Counted from the stretch's first letter, positions 29,431-41,790 are shown. The stretch: DNA of 64,000 nt from Liolophura sinensis (GCF_032854445.1 NC_088305.1:13315717-13379716), one strand, 5' to 3'. Translations and numbers: made by a program. The notes: a model not told the origin generated them from the letters alone.

Positions 29431-29489
29431 CCATTCTTGAGTACGGCGTAAAACATCAATGAAATAAATAAATAAATAAATAAATAAAT
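29431..29489 (+). repeat. SINE-A tail fragment
   Basis: 'attcttgagtacggcgtaaa' followed by acatcaatga and (AAAT)n. Confidence 0.75.
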
Positions 29490-29854
29490 TTATTCGACCT
29501 GCAAAGGAAGGCCTTTGACCTCCGATCTATGAAGTGGACTGCAAGATTTGATCCTGCCGTAAAACTGTAAATAAGCCCCCTCTTGTTGAATTGTAGAAAG
29601 AGATAAACTTTTGCCGAAAACCATTTGAAAACCATTTGAAAGAGAGACAATAAACAAAGCCATGCACCTATTTGAACCTATTATGGACCTATTTTGAACC
29701 AATCGCCTCGTATGCAGGGCCAGTAATTCAGCTATCGACATACAGCCGCTGATAGAGATATCTCCGTCACGGAAAATGGGTTTTCCCATTTGTAACTGAG
29801 GGCTAAGATCCTGGATGTAGCACTCCGCAGATAGCGAACCGCTTCGGTGGCCTA

Positions 29855-29965
29855 ATGGCGCTCAGCACTAAGAAGTTAGATCACGGAAACACGACTGGTT
29901 GGCCCGGTGTCAGTATAATGTAACTGGAGTGTCATATCTGGTGTTTTTTGGTGACCTACATATAG
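29855..29965 (+). repeat. dispersed repeat B
   Basis: 'cgctcagcactaagaagtta', 'actggttggcccggtgtcag', 'tataatgtaactgg' and 'gtcatatctggtg'. Copies at 43455-43640 and 60505-60700 share the same order. Confidence 0.65.
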
Positions 29966-30149
29966 TTTGCCTACAAATGAATGAAGGGAAGACATCTGTT
30001 GATTGGCATGCTTTTATTTCATGAGTAAGCTCAAAAGAAGTCAGCTGAGTCGATCCCAGTTACTGGTCGTAACGTTGTGACAAATGTTGAGAAGTACCCC
30101 ACTGGGCCATCGGAGACTCTGATCGAAGGAAAAATGAATCCCCTCTTGA

Positions 30150-30330
30150 CCTATCCACCATGTGCGTCAAATATAAAAGAAGACTTACAACATACAGAGT
30201 AAAACGAGAGCAGCGACGACAGTGTGATAGTTTGCAAATGGTCACATGTAACGAGTGAAATATGGCCTCTTGTCAATTTACCTGTTGCGGGGATATGTTC
30301 TAATTGTTTATGCAAAGGTTTAAGTTGCTG
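30150..30330 (-). repeat. dispersed repeat D, minus copy
   Basis: 'gagcagcgacgacagtgtga', 'gaaatatggcctcttgtcaa' and 'attgtttatgcaaaggttta' match repeat D reversed. A partial echo follows at 30680-30760. Confidence 0.55.
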
Positions 30331-31222
30331 TAAGTAAGACATCCTCTAGCACAATATATCTGAAACAGATATAAATATATTATTATGACTGTCGATATAA
30401 TTCACAAGTGCACAGTTATGCTGACACAATATAGTAAACATCATACATACATAACTTAGTGTCGTACCCAGAGTTATCATATCTATGTACCCTGTATACA
30501 TATCCGAATTAATAATACGATCAGAACAATAATATAGCGGTTTACAAATGTATAAAGTTAGTGGAGAAATGAAGACAAAGAACTGTACAATAAATGTACG
30601 AAATTGAAATAACAAAGCTGGCTAAAGCTACAACAACTTATGTATATCAATATAAAATATACTATGAAAGACTACTTCATAGATAGCAAAATCAGAGCAG
30701 TGCTAACAGTGTGGCCACACGTCATCAGTTAAATTCTCTTGTCAGTTTTTTTTCTAACGGTACAATTGCAAAATAACAGTGAGGCAGGTGCACGAGAAAT
30801 AATGACACAAAACTGCGTGTACATCCAAGTGAGCACGTTTTATCACTGTATTATGGGGGGTCAAGAGTGGCAATCTCTCTTTCAGGCGCGGACCTCAGAC
30901 GGGTAACAAAGGAATGACACTACGCGATTTAGTCGCGATTCAGTCGAGATGTGGAGGACAACGCGATATTCTGACAAGATCTCAACAAGACTCCAATGAT
31001 ATTCAGTCGCTATAATATATAAAAATATATAAAATCTATAAACATGCTTTGTTCATTTATTGTTACAAAGTCAACAGATCATGCATAAGGCCCAATAATA
31101 GGCTTCATAAACATTGTTTACAATTATATATACATATATACACACATATCCTTCTGTTGCCAAACGCATACATAAACCCCTACGCACAAATAACAACAAC
31201 AACTAGGAAGAATCTCTTACTG
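30331..31222. other. gene-free stretch (probable 3' flank of the next gene)
   Basis: AT-rich with no supported exon. It may include the 3' UTR of the minus-strand gene at 31223-31828. Confidence 0.4.
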
Positions 31223-31828
31223 CTACAACAAATTCAAGATGAAAGCAACAGGCAGCGTTGCCATAATTACACCAGTTACATATCCGTTTCTTCCGCTTCC
31301 CGAAAAACAGGGCCCAGTTTGATTTTGAGCTTGGCAGAAATCATAACTCATCGGAATAGTCCCATTCGGTCGTTTTGGTGACTGTAATCCGCATACTGTC
31401 GAAGCAATCTGTAAATATTCCGTCGTGTTTGGGAATGAAACCGGCTGATTAACATTGACTATGTGTCTTCGATAGCCTGTAGGTGTGCGTTCAAGTCCAA
31501 CGATGAAGTCTTCTCCAGCCGTCAAAACCGTTCGCAAGCAGCTGTTCTCAGGCTGTATATCTGGAATCGTGATGTTTTCGCCGATTTCTTTGCCGTCGCC
31601 TTTTAACACACAACTAACCCTGAACTCGCTGTCGTAGAAGTCTGTTCCGTTGTTCTTTACGTGCTGAACATCGGTGCCTACCACGACAATATCGAACAGG
31701 AACATCCTCTCCTCAACGGACAGTCGCTTCCACTCTCCGGCAATGGAGCATCCCGAGGTTAGCAAACGGTTTGCTGACCATGAAGTCATAAAGAGTTGGA
31801 ACAATAAAAAACGCATGTTTATCTGCAT
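31223..31828 (-). CDS. secreted, probably GPI-anchored protein, CCDC3/NTR-like
   Basis: A 201-codon open frame with the anatomy of a surface protein. A hydrophobic signal peptide (MRFLLFQLFM...) is followed by a mature part with six cysteines (C-SIAGEW, SC-VLKG, C-LRTV, VC-GLQ, FC-QAQ, PC-FSG) and five NxT sites. The C-terminus is SGSGRNG followed by VTGVIMATLPVAFILNLL, a typical GPI-attachment signal. CSIAGEWKRLSVEER resembles the start of the mature part of vertebrate CCDC3 and, loosely, a netrin-like (NTR) fold. I see no coiled coil, so this is tentative. The chosen start is the ATG after a pyrimidine-rich tttctttgcag, which looks like an acceptor, so a 5' exon may exist. The frame also opens upstream to 31867. 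Confidence 0.65.
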   Translation of the reverse strand: MQINMRFLLFQLFMTSWSANRLLTSGCSIAGEWKRLSVEERMFLFDIVVVGTDVQHVKNNGTDFYDSEFRVSCVLKGDGKEIGENITIPDIQPENSCLRTVLTAGEDFIVGLERTPTGYRRHIVNVNQPVSFPNTTEYLQIASTVCGLQSPKRPNGTIPMSYDFCQAQNQTGPCFSGSGRNGYVTGVIMATLPVAFILNLL

Positions 31829-31961
31829 CTGCAAAGAAAACATAGAGAATAAAGGCTTGTTAATCATATAATAAGGAATATTTCACTTTAAACGTCGGTC
31901 TGTTGTAGTGAACAACAAAAAATAAAAACAAAAACGGAGCACCCCTTCAAACTGAGTGTTT

Positions 31962-32232
31962 GGGAAGCGACTCCATAGTTTAATGTGCAAGTCATATGTG
32001 TTGAAGGTAAGTGACTCGATAGTTTAATGTGCAAGTCATATGTGTTGAAGGTAAGTGACTCTATAGTTTAATGTGTAAGTCATACGTGTTGAAGGTAAGT
32101 GACTCTATAGTTTAATGTGCACGTCATATGTGTTGAAGGTAAGTGACTCTATAGTTTAATGTGTAAGTCATACGTGTTGAAGGTAAGTGACTCTATGGTT
32201 TAATGTGCAAGTCATATGTGTTGAAGGCGAAT
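31962..32232. repeat. 44-bp minisatellite, 6 units
   Basis: Units of 'gtgactctatagtttaatgt' + 'gcaagtcatatgtgttgaag' + gtaa, nearly identical. It sits about 130 bp upstream of the secreted-protein start, in its possible promoter or first intron. Confidence 0.92.
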
Positions 32233-32349
32233 GACCTTAAACGAACTTCATGTAAGACCAACTTAATTGCCATATCTTTACTTCAAGCAGAAGTAGAAGC
32301 AACTAGCTTGATTGATTTTATAGTCCCGTGTCCCTGTAACACGATAATA

Positions 32350-32530
32350 TTCGATTTATTTTTTTGATGATTGTTAAACGCTATAATGAAGAAATTTTCA
32401 CATATATACACGATGGTGGTCAGTTTTACGGTTGGAAGAAACAGGAGTGTACGGGGGTAAACCACTGACCTTTGGCAAGTTACTGGCAAAGTTTCTCTCG
32501 GTTGATTTACAAAAAATGCATACCACAATG
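32350..32530 (-). repeat. dispersed repeat C, minus copy
   Basis: 'ttgttaaacgctataatgaa', 'ggttggaagaaacaggagtg', 'tacgggggtaaaccactgac' and 'ctttggcaagttactggcaa' match repeat C reversed. Confidence 0.6.
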
Positions 32531-33032
32531 ATGGAAGACACGTACGTGATCTTCAACGAAGGCTGCACTGCGGTAAGAACGGGGAAATCGACAACTTCCC
32601 TGTCCAAGGCCCAGCTGCAAGCCGCATTACGTGTTTTCCAGCAACTTTGTGACATTCGGTCACTTTGACATGTACCGTGATATAAAATGTCACAGTATAT
32701 CTACAAAATACGTAGATAGGTACGATTTGGGATTTGTAAATAACATACTAACAGTTCCGGTTTTGCTGTGTATTGTGAAAATCACCTTATATGTTACCAA
32801 ATCCAAATGCTGTATGTCTGACATGCGCATTAATATTTCATTTATACTTGAAAACCGATTAATCTAATACGGATAAATTTTAGAAAGTTATACAAAAAAG
32901 TTTTAATTTTCGTTTCACCAGAGTTGGATTTTTCCGAGTTAGGTACGCTGGTTAACACTAAAATATGGGTTAGAGGAATTAGCGTCTGGCATTCATGTAA
33001 GACGTCTTTGTTTTGTAATATAAACATTTAAT
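32531..33032. other. gene-free stretch
   Basis: No supported exon or recognised repeat. Confidence 0.4.
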
Positions 33033-33270
33033 ATTTATTTATTTATTTGACTGGTGTTTTACGCCGTACTCAAGAATATTTCTCTTATACGAAGGCGGCC
33101 AGCATTATGAAAGGAGAAAACCGGGCACAGCCAAGGAAACCCACAACTATCCGCAGGTTTTTGACAGGCCTTATCACGTACGACCTGAGACGAAGCCAAC
33201 ATGAGATGGACTTGAACTCACAGCGTCCGGATTGGTGGGAGACTCTTAAGCCATTACACCGCGCTAGCAG
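33033..33270 (-). repeat. SINE-A copy, near full
   Basis: (ATTT)n, 'gactggtgttttacgccgta', 'gaaaaccgggcacagccaag', 'gagacgaagccaacatgaga' and 'gacttgaactcacagcgtcc', then the degraded head ending in 'caccgcgctagcag'. Confidence 0.85.
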
Positions 33271-34904
33271 CCCTCTCCCCACTACCGTCATCGTACAGGG
33301 TGTTGACGTGAGGCTGGGCTATCTTAATTCCAGTGTAAGGTTTAACCGTGACGTATGTTCAGTACAATAGTCAAGATCGCACAGTTAAAATATCAAACTG
33401 CATCATATAGGATGTGAGTTCAAGCTGAAACATATTCAAGGAAATCACACAGAAAGTAGACAGAACTAAATATCTGGGCGGTCTAACGCTGGTACCACAC
33501 TAGCTTAAGATTCGCTACATACACTACATAACAAACTGAACCCAGGTCTGAAAAGAACATAGAAAAACTAAATATCTGGGCAGGCTATCACCGGTGCCAC
33601 GCTAATTTACAATTTGCCATACATCAAACGCAAAACTGTCCATCTTGGTGTTGAGGAAACGTGAACATTCAATTTTATACGGCCCAAGCTTCTTTGGTGT
33701 ATTACCCTATTCAATTGTAGTTAGCAAAAAAAGAAACACAAGGAATGTTCACATTTACCCAATCATATCAACCGTCCTGCGCACCAAACCCCCAACCAAA
33801 CCTGCACATGCGCAGCGAACAGCCTTTGAAACTGTCAATTAGGGCAAAAGTCTGTGTCAAGGTATAGACGCCGTCACAAAGTATAATCGACCAACTGCTC
33901 AATGGTGGATTTTCCCCGCGCAATAGTGACTCAGATCCAAACTGAAGTGACCAATAATTAAAGAAATTTATGTGTATCATGAACTTACCCTACTAATACA
34001 CATGTACTCCATAAAAAGGGGATCCACAAACGCCAGTGAGTGTACAAGTTAAACAGAAGTTATGGAAAGCACACGTGACATAGCCGTATATATGTATGTA
34101 TTTGTGACACACTTGACACAGGTTTGTTTATGTCTACTTTTCAGTCACAGGTCAGCCGCGCCTGCGCACTCCAAGACATGAACTGGCCCTATGTCACAAT
34201 CTAATCCTTCCGCTGTCTCTGCTATGTATACGTGTTAGACGACTCTTTCAGGTGAAAGGGTAGACTTAACAAAGGTAAGATTGGTTAAAAAAAAATCGAA
34301 TTACCTGACAGCAAGCCCAAATTTTGATCGAAAGGTGTAGTCTGCTCTGCTATACGTACGCAGTTGTACCTGCATGCGCTGGTAACCTCTGTAGTATACA
34401 ACTACCTGCTTATAGTACATGGCATATATAGGTTGTGGGAGTGCATGCTCCACTGGAGCTGTATTAAATGACGCATCGATCGTGTATAGTGGAAGCCCGT
34501 GACTATAACCTATAGTTGGGTGTGGAATACAGGAGCTTAACAGATAATAGGCTGGCCGATATACGGTACCGAGCGGGTCTTGGTACGGCTGTCGGCTCAA
34601 AGACGCTTTCAACAAAAGGACTATGACGTAATGTCAAGATTGTTTACAAGTAAACAAGCCTCATTAGTTCAACTAATAAATTGTGTTTTTGTAAAGCACG
34701 GGCTGATTTAGTTAAAACACGCCCTGAACCTGGGTGACATTAACAAATTTACAAATATTCGTCTTTGCCAGTGTGATTTTATCTCGTTCTATGTGAAGAT
34801 ATTTACTAGCTACCTGTACTTACACACATGTTGAAGATAGCAGATTAGATACCACAGTGGATAAATAAGATCTACTGGCTGTCCGCGTACAGTGCGTTAC
34901 CCTA
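33271..34904. other. gene-free stretch, one unexplained open frame
   Basis: A direct echo occurs at about 33455-33540 and 33550-33640 ('agaactaaatatctgggcgg...taacgctggtaccacac' / 'aaactaaatatctgggcagg...tcaccggtgccacgc'). A minus-strand frame of about 104 codons (34301-34615) lacks an ATG but ends in CAG|gtaatt. It is Tyr-rich and unlike anything I know, so I cannot support it as an exon. Confidence 0.4.
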
Positions 34905-35432
34905 CTCTATCAGTATCATGTTAAATTATACACGAAAAGGTTCCATAAAACGAATAACATGGTTTTAAGGAATACGAAGAAAGATAATATCATCTTAAAT
35001 TATGCACGAAAAGGTTCCATAAAACGAATAACATGGTTTTAAGGAATACGAAGAAAGATACTATCATCTTAAATTATGCACGAAAAGGTTCCATAAAACG
35101 AATACATGGTTTTAAGGAATACGAAGAAAGATAGTATCATGTTAAATTATACACGAAAAGGTTCCATAAAACGAATACATGGTTTTAAGGAATACGAAGA
35201 AAGATAGTATCATGTTAAATTATACACGAAAAGGTTCCATAAAACGAATAACATGGTTTTAAGGAATACGAAGAAAGATAGTATCATCTTAAATTATGCA
35301 CGAAAAGGTTCCATAAAACGAATAACATGGTTTTAAGGAATACGAAGAAAGATAGTATCATCTTAAATTATACACGAAAAGGTTCCATAAAACGAATAAC
35401 ATGGTTTTAAGGAATACGAAGAAAGATAGGAT
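34905..35432. repeat. 74-bp minisatellite, 7 units
   Basis: Units read 'aagatagtatcatcttaaat' then 'tatgcacgaaaaggttccat', 'aaaacgaataacatggtttt' and 'aaggaatacgaaga'. They are almost identical and differ mainly in catctt/catgtt, atgcac/atacac and one deleted A. The homogeneity suggests recent amplification. Confidence 0.95.
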
Positions 35433-36174
35433 TAATAATGAGGAAATAAATTTCATTTTTGAGGCTTATTTTATATTTCTTAATAACCCTTCTTTTTCAG
35501 AAATTTTTTCTCTAAGCGTTCGGAAATATCCGGAAATGACGTCATCGATGTACATAATATGGAAAGCGTTACCAGCATAGCGCCCCCAATTCGGGCTCTC
35601 GCCCCAACAAAGTTGTTGGCCGTTTTCTATCACCGTTTACCTGACCACAGCGAGCCACTCGGACTGACCGCTGGGACCTCACGGAAAAGAAGAAAACTTT
35701 TTGGAGCTTTATACGTTAGGACACATTATATGCCCCATTTTACGAAATAAAAATCAACTGTTTCGTGTATCTTTTAACATATCTTTCTTTCCTATATGAG
35801 TTCGTAGGAGGGGAAGGAGGGGGTTCTGTCGTTGTCGTAAATTTAATAGTGACATTTCTGGGTATTTATTGATCTTTTTGTGGCCTGTAGTAAGTGTAAT
35901 TTAAAAAAAAAACAAATGAAAAAATTCCGTCTTGATGCTGGCAGTCGCACTGTGAGGTAGCAACATTAATTGTAGCTATATATCTTGGTACGACTTTAAG
36001 TCAGGAAATTAGTATCTCATTCAGCACAGGACAGTGATTTCCTCTCGGTTTCCTTCCGCCATAAATCTGTATGAAAAACGTTAAAGAAATATGTTAATGT
36101 ATTGCCACAATATGAAAACTTGGCACACTGCATGTGTATTGCGCAATAAGGGCATTCCTGCTCTAGGGCCACCT
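35433..36174. other. gene-free stretch
   Basis: A 63-codon plus-strand frame at 35559-35750 has no splice or family support. A CRE-like TGACGTCA is at about 35536-35543. Confidence 0.4.
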
Positions 36175-36500
36175 TTCCTTCAATCCCTGTTTCAATCCTT
36201 ATCTCAATCCTATCTCAATCCTTATCTCAATTCCCATCTCAATCTCAATCCTATCTCAATCATTATCTCAATCCCACCTCAATCCTATCTCAATCCTTAT
36301 CTCAATCCCCACCTCAATCCCTATTTCAATCCCCATCTCAACCTCTATCTCAATCCCTATCTCAATCCCCACCTCAATCTTGATCTCAATCCCATCTCAA
36401 TCCCTATCACAATCCTATCGCAATCTTGATCTCAATCTCTGTCTCAATCTCTTTCTCAATCCCCATCGCAATCCCTATCTCAATCCTTATCTCAGTCAAG
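36175..36500. repeat. 11/12-bp (CTCAATCCNTAT)n satellite
   Basis: About 28 tandem short units such as 'ctcaatccctat', 'ctcaatccccat' and 'ctcaatcctat'. The Asn-Pro-Leu-rich frame through it is not a gene. Confidence 0.93.
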
Positions 36501-37459
36501 CTTTTTGAAAGCAAAGTCTTACTCATGTTTATATTGAGGAGTCTAACCCTCTACAAGTATTCATGTGTGGGCGGATTATTTAAGCCTGATTGAAAGAGAT
36601 AAAGTGGGTAGCAAACTGAATCAATCACAGTAGCATCGGCAATATAACAAAACGACAAAATTATTTATTTTGTTAGTTATCAGTTCCTATACAACTGGCG
36701 ATATCACCGAGCGGTATGGGATCGGGGCGCACGTCAGTCAGCAGTTCAAGGTTCATAATGGTTATTTAGGCATAGGCGAATCTTTCAAAATATTTATGTC
36801 AACTGCGTTTACCATGTCTGTATATAGGTTAAAGTCTCAAATTCAATGGCTGCGGCATTACCGACATTCGCAGCTCTTAAGCTGCTCATAAATGCGATAT
36901 TGTCTGTTTTCTTTTGCTGTAGTAAATAGATATGGCCCCGTCGGGTGATAATCGACTTTACTGCATTCCGTTGTATAGAGTCTTTCTACTTTGAAAACAG
37001 AGAAGTCATTCAGTGACACGGGCGGTGAAGGTAGTCACGTTAGAAAAGATAACCCACCCACTTGCTTGTTTGTACGGGCACACAAGAGCTCTCTTAGAGT
37101 GCTTTCATGATCCTATCATTTTATTTGTGCAGGCCATGTATTACGGGACTTGAAACAAATAAGGAAAGAGGTGTTTACCGAAATCCTTTCCAGTTTCATA
37201 ATAACCGCTCTTGAATAGAGCAGTCGTAAACAGCGTCAAGTTTTCTTTTTATTTTAAAAATTCGTTATACGAGAATTACACAGAAAGCACAGGATACACT
37301 GGGTATGTGGAGTATTTGCGGCGGATGTACAGTTTTTGGTTATAGGCCTATATAAAATTGTTGCCCATCCATTTGTGCGTCCGCAGGTAACATTTTACGT
37401 ACATGTAATTATCTAATATTTTATAATCTAATTAAAAGAGCGCGATAAAGCTCACAGGT

Positions 37460-37470
<11 letters not shown>
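36501..37470. other. gene-free stretch
   Basis: No supported exon or recognised repeat. Confidence 0.4.

Positions 37471-37526
<56 letters not shown>
37471..37526. repeat. (AT)n microsatellite
   Basis: About 28 AT dinucleotides. Confidence 0.97.
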
Positions 37527-37528
<2 letters not shown>

Positions 37529-37659
37529 TTGGTTGGTACATATTTTCGTCTTGCGAAAGTGATGTGGTTTGCATGTTGGTCATGTTTTAGGAAATCTTTT
37601 AAGAGAATCTCGAAACTCACCCCGTATACTTGTAGCTACATAGTGTATAGTTTTAGTCC

Positions 37660-37860
37660 TATTATTTATTTATTTGATAGGTGTTTTACGCAATATACTC
37701 AAGAATATTTGACGACGGTCAGCATTATGGTGAGATCTAGGAAATCTTGCGGAATCCGGGCAAAACTCACTATCGTCCACAGGTTTCTTAAATGACTACC
37801 CACATTCGACTGGAGTGGAACCTAGCATGAGATTGAACTCACAGCGATGGCATTGGGGAG
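37660..37860 (-). repeat. SINE-A copy, diverged
   Basis: 'ttatttatttgataggtgtt', 'tactcaagaatatttgacga', 'cggtcagcattatggtgaga', 'gaacctagcatgagattgaa' and 'ctcacagcgatggcattggg' in SINE-A order. Confidence 0.75.
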
Positions 37861-38329
37861 TGGCCGTGCTTTTGGTGTATGTGTTTCTATGCTCAAAGGT
37901 CACATTTTCCGTTAAAAAATGTGTCATTCCGTAGTTGGCTTGTATTTGTAAACTGTACTCAACAAAAATATAAATCTACGAACAAATTTTTACATTGTTT
38001 TCTCTCCGTAAGCTCACTGGGAGTGGTAATTTGAAGTTCGGAAACTTGTTTTGATTAAAACAAATCGATTAGTATACAAATAAATAATTTGGGAGGCAAT
38101 GTTTCATGGAAGGTCAATTTAAAATAGCATTTTTGGATTATGGGTTTCTATTTTTGTTGAGTGTATATTGAACTATAACAGTATTATCGTTCAGGGATTA
38201 CACGTTTTGCATACTACACAAATTCCAATGTTCAAAATTTAGTGAAAACGCCAGGTTTCGAACCAACGATCCCGGCGGCTATGCCTCCCACAAATATAAT
38301 AGGTAGCCCACCGGTATAGGAATTTACCG
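37861..38329. other. gene-free stretch with tRNA-like 3' half
   Basis: At about 38262-38310 the minus strand reads a T-arm-like ggttcgaaacc after 'aggcatagccgccgggatc'. This may be the head of another tRNA-derived SINE, but no complete cloverleaf is visible. Confidence 0.35.
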
Positions 38330-38490
38330 CGAACATGTGTAATATCTGTACTTCATATGTGCAAAAGTTCGTCAATAACTTGCCAAAGGCCAGCGGTTTA
38401 CCCAGCTCCCTTCACCTATAAAACTGACTCTAAAAAGAAAAAATGTTGAGCTTGTCGTTAAACAACGATCAAATAAAGAAATAAATTCCT
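38330..38490 (+). repeat. dispersed repeat C
   Basis: 'atctgtacttcatatgtgca', 'cgtcaataacttgccaaagg', 'ccagcggtttacccagctcc' and an 'aacgatcaaataaagaaata' tail. Confidence 0.65.
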
Positions 38491-40848
38491 CATTTTAGAG
38501 AATAAAGAAGGGAAAAGATTGACCAGAAGTGATAATTCCACGGAGAGTATTCTAGCTTCAATATCCATTGGTTTACTGAATTATGGTTTTTAAACTTATG
38601 TCCCTTTTAGGCTTATTTTGATCTGTTATCCTTTCTTGAGCCGTTCTGGCACAGGAGTTAAAATGTTTTTTAAAAATATAAAAAGAAAGCCTAAAGCTAA
38701 GTGTAAACGATAAAATCAGGTCGACACCAGTTTTCATGTCTTGCGCAGTTTATTATTTAGGGCTGGGGCAGTAATATGCTGCCAGACATAAAAGTTTTCA
38801 GTCACAACCAAAAAACAAAAAGGGCAACAGGTTGCTACAAAAAAAAAGAAAAAAAAAGAGAAGAGTTACATCCCCTTGAAAACAGGTCCGCATGATTCTT
38901 GTTAACTGTACATGTATACAGCATTCAAGGGAGACAACTGCAAACAATTTACGCATTAGTTCATTACTAAGTACAAATGTACATATAATCAGCTGACTAG
39001 GGAGATAATTACATTATCAATGTAGTTAACCTTGTAGAGATGGCTTATTTCCCTGAACACAACATTTTACACAATGCCTGTACATATATTACAATCGGCT
39101 CTGGCCTGTCTTCGACACAGTGTCTATATTACAATTTACTTGAGCAATAAAATAAAATAGAAAACTGTAATGCCTAATGCCAAACTGACTACACAGATGT
39201 AAATCAGAAAGGAACACACCCAGTATTTAGTTATAAAAATACAGGGTATATGTACTGTACAATATCCGTACATTGGTAAATACTACTGTGTCAAAGATAC
39301 CTGGTATTACGTACAGTCTACAAAACTACATAATTGTGACTCATTCAAAGTGCACTTACCCATGTGAAGCAACACACAGGTATGACTTGAACGACGATCT
39401 TTTGCTAGAGCTTCCTCATTTATATCATGACCACCTAGAGTAAATGAATACAAACTTTACCGTAAGGCAAATACCGTACAGCACAATGCTTATAACGTTA
39501 TGCATTTATAAAACTACTATGTTACACAGGCGTCACTCGGACGAAGTGGAAAATCAGTTAAAATTAATGAAACTATCGATCGCATTAACCAGCTCATCGT
39601 TTACATGTGAAAGTAACTACACACACAGTAATCACTAACCGCTCATGTAAATGTTGTTGGAATTCCCTATTTACAACCTTGACAAACTTCCCTCGTAGAG
39701 ACACAAATTAAAGCGCGTAACAGTTACATGTGCTTGAAAATGCGAGCGTATTAATTAAAGACTAGTGTATTGGTTATTCCCAACGAAAAGCGATAAAAAC
39801 TGGAAACATGGACTTCGCTGTACAAAGTCACATGGCTTACATGGACAACACTGTCCGAAGAAAACAGCGGCCTGTTCTTACAATATGTTTCATAACAACC
39901 TTTTACAGTTACATCTTACAATTACAGAACATGTTATCAGTCATGTTCTGGCCAATATATCATTAGTTACAAAGAAAAATTGACCTTAGTCGGCGAAATA
40001 ATCTGTAGCGCCTGCACGCTTCGCTTGGTGTTGATCACTGAGCGGAAGTCTCCAAGCGCACCCTATCCTTGAGAAAGGGAGATAACTCTCACGATACAAT
40101 AAAGGTTATTCCCGTTACATAAGGGGACTACCCGAAAGTTTTAGCGTTGATTTGGTTGATGTACTCACTTAATTTAACTCAGCGTAGTTGTACACCAAAG
40201 CCGGTATAGGGTGGAATAGTCTGACGTGGGAGAGAGATTAGTGGACACAGTACAAGAACTGGGAACAATTCCACAAAACCTTTATACTCCTAAATATTAT
40301 CTTAAGACGAAATTGTGTCAAAATTTCAACTTCGAGTACCATACACTAACCACTGTGACGAGGTTACAAATTTCGACTTAAGACTTAATGACTTTGTGAA
40401 ATCGGTCTCTGAATCGATGGGAAAAAAATGTGAAAGTACGGTATTCTATGGAAAGAACTGTGTACTGTACAAAAAAAGAGATACACGCCAGCTGTTTGCA
40501 GGCAAATGTTCAAGCCATTCGCATTATCAAAATCATAGTTTCCCCCAAGGAAACAGGGTTTTATGCTAACGGGACAAGCGAATTGAGAATATGCAGTACA
40601 AAGGACAGGCATGATTCTATATGCGTCGAAAAAGACATATCGTATATCAGCCGTCAACCAATAAGGATGTTTCGAGTCAATAATCGCAAGGCCAGTTTCC
40701 AAAAACCATGTATAAGACAAACCCCTAAAGAACTAAGAAAGTATATAATGCACGAAAATCACGCAAGGAGAAGCAGTCAAATACAGAGCAAGTACGTGTT
40801 CATTTTATAATATCATCTTGCGTGAAAAAGAAAACAGCAGTTACTTAC
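38491..40848. other. mostly gene-free stretch
   Basis: Short frames only. On the minus strand, a tract at about 39361-39434 has an acceptor (ctctag) and later a gtaagt, with HDINEEALAKDRRS in one frame. That frame does not match the phase of the possible exon at 40849-40908, so I leave it unassigned. Confidence 0.35.
40590..40800 (+). repeat. unnamed dispersed repeat X, copy 1
   Basis: 'gcgtcgaaaaagacatatcg', 'cagccgtcaaccaataagga', 'taatcgcaaggccagtttcc' and 'cacgcaaggagaagcagtca' recur in order at 47770-47945 and in part at 53470-53605. No tail or terminal repeat is obvious. Confidence 0.65.
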
Positions 40849-40908
40849 CTTTGGACTTGAAAATTTGACGAGGTAGTCAATTGTTTCCAAAGCAGGTGCT
40901 TCAGTCAT
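40849..40908 (-). CDS. possible first coding exon of an unidentified gene
   Basis: An ATG (gtcATGa) opens 20 codons, MTEAPALETIDYLVKFSSPK, ending in a strong donor AAG|gtaagt in phase 0. The composition looks protein-like and there is no repeat here. I could not find a phase-compatible second exon downstream: the obvious acceptor at about 39434 gives a stop after four codons in phase 0. It could be a short or mis-joined gene, or chance. Product unknown. Confidence 0.35.
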
Positions 40909-41554
40909 GACAGCTCAGTATTCCTGGTCCTGTTGCCACTGTACATCGGTTCAATGGGGAAATTTTTGACGTACACATGCGCACCATATAAGTGAAAGAT
41001 AAGTCGTTTTTGAAAAACTGCGTTCACACGGCTACACCAGCGTCGTCCATCGCTTATTATCCCTAAGGTTCACGGACACTGATATAGATCGAACCCCAGG
41101 TTCATGGAGTCATGGCTATGGCCCACATGCAGATGCAGAGGCAGTAATAGCTTACATAATTTTCTTCGCTCACCTGGTCCACTTTTCTACATCTCCATGC
41201 AAATATTACCGTTTAAAGTGAAATGTAATTAGCCATGTAAATGACATTACTGACGGTATATTTGTAATATATCTAAGTGATATGAATTTGTTTAAAATTA
41301 TTTTGTGACAAATTCAGTCATCTAAATGGTTGCTGAGGTCGCTTATTTATTTGCCATTTGTTTTGATGTTTCTGAAAACCAGCGCGTTAAAAGGTTGCTT
41401 GTTGAAGGCAACGAGACTGTACGACAGAAGAGATGCAAGGTTCAAGATTGCGAAATACGAGGTGCAAGGTACAAATCCGGCCATGGAGACCATGTGAATT
41501 CTACTGTTCTTGCTGCGTGTGACAATAAGTGGTCAACGACGCTAGTATGGCGGT

Positions 41555-41790
41555 TTGTTCAAAACTACTTATCTTCCACCACGAGAGTAGGCATAGCTGT
41601 ATGTCAGATGTGAGAAAGTTTGTCAGTACGGCAGCAAAAGTCGGTGGTTTACTCCTCTCACCACCCGCCCTCCTCAAAAAACTAAAAGAAAATAAACAAA
41701 ACAAAACAAAACAAAACAAAAAACAGACCATCACTGTATAAGTGAAAAAGTCTCGAATATGAGTTTTAATAACAATGAAATAAATTAATC
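41555..41790 (+). repeat. dispersed repeat C
   Basis: 'acttatcttccaccacgaga', 'tgtatgtcagatgtgagaaa', 'gtttgtcagtacggcagcaa', 'tcggtggtttactcctctca', then an A-rich (caaaa)n insertion and 'caatgaaataaatta'. Confidence 0.6.

Noticed and set aside
34301..34615. 104-codon minus-strand frame ending at CAG|gtaatt
   Set aside because: No ATG, no acceptor consensus at its start and no recognisable motif. It could be an exon but I cannot support it.
38262..38310. Possible minus-strand tRNA (ggttcgaaacc)
   Set aside because: The T-arm-like segment is not accompanied by a full cloverleaf; more likely the head of a tRNA-derived retroposon.
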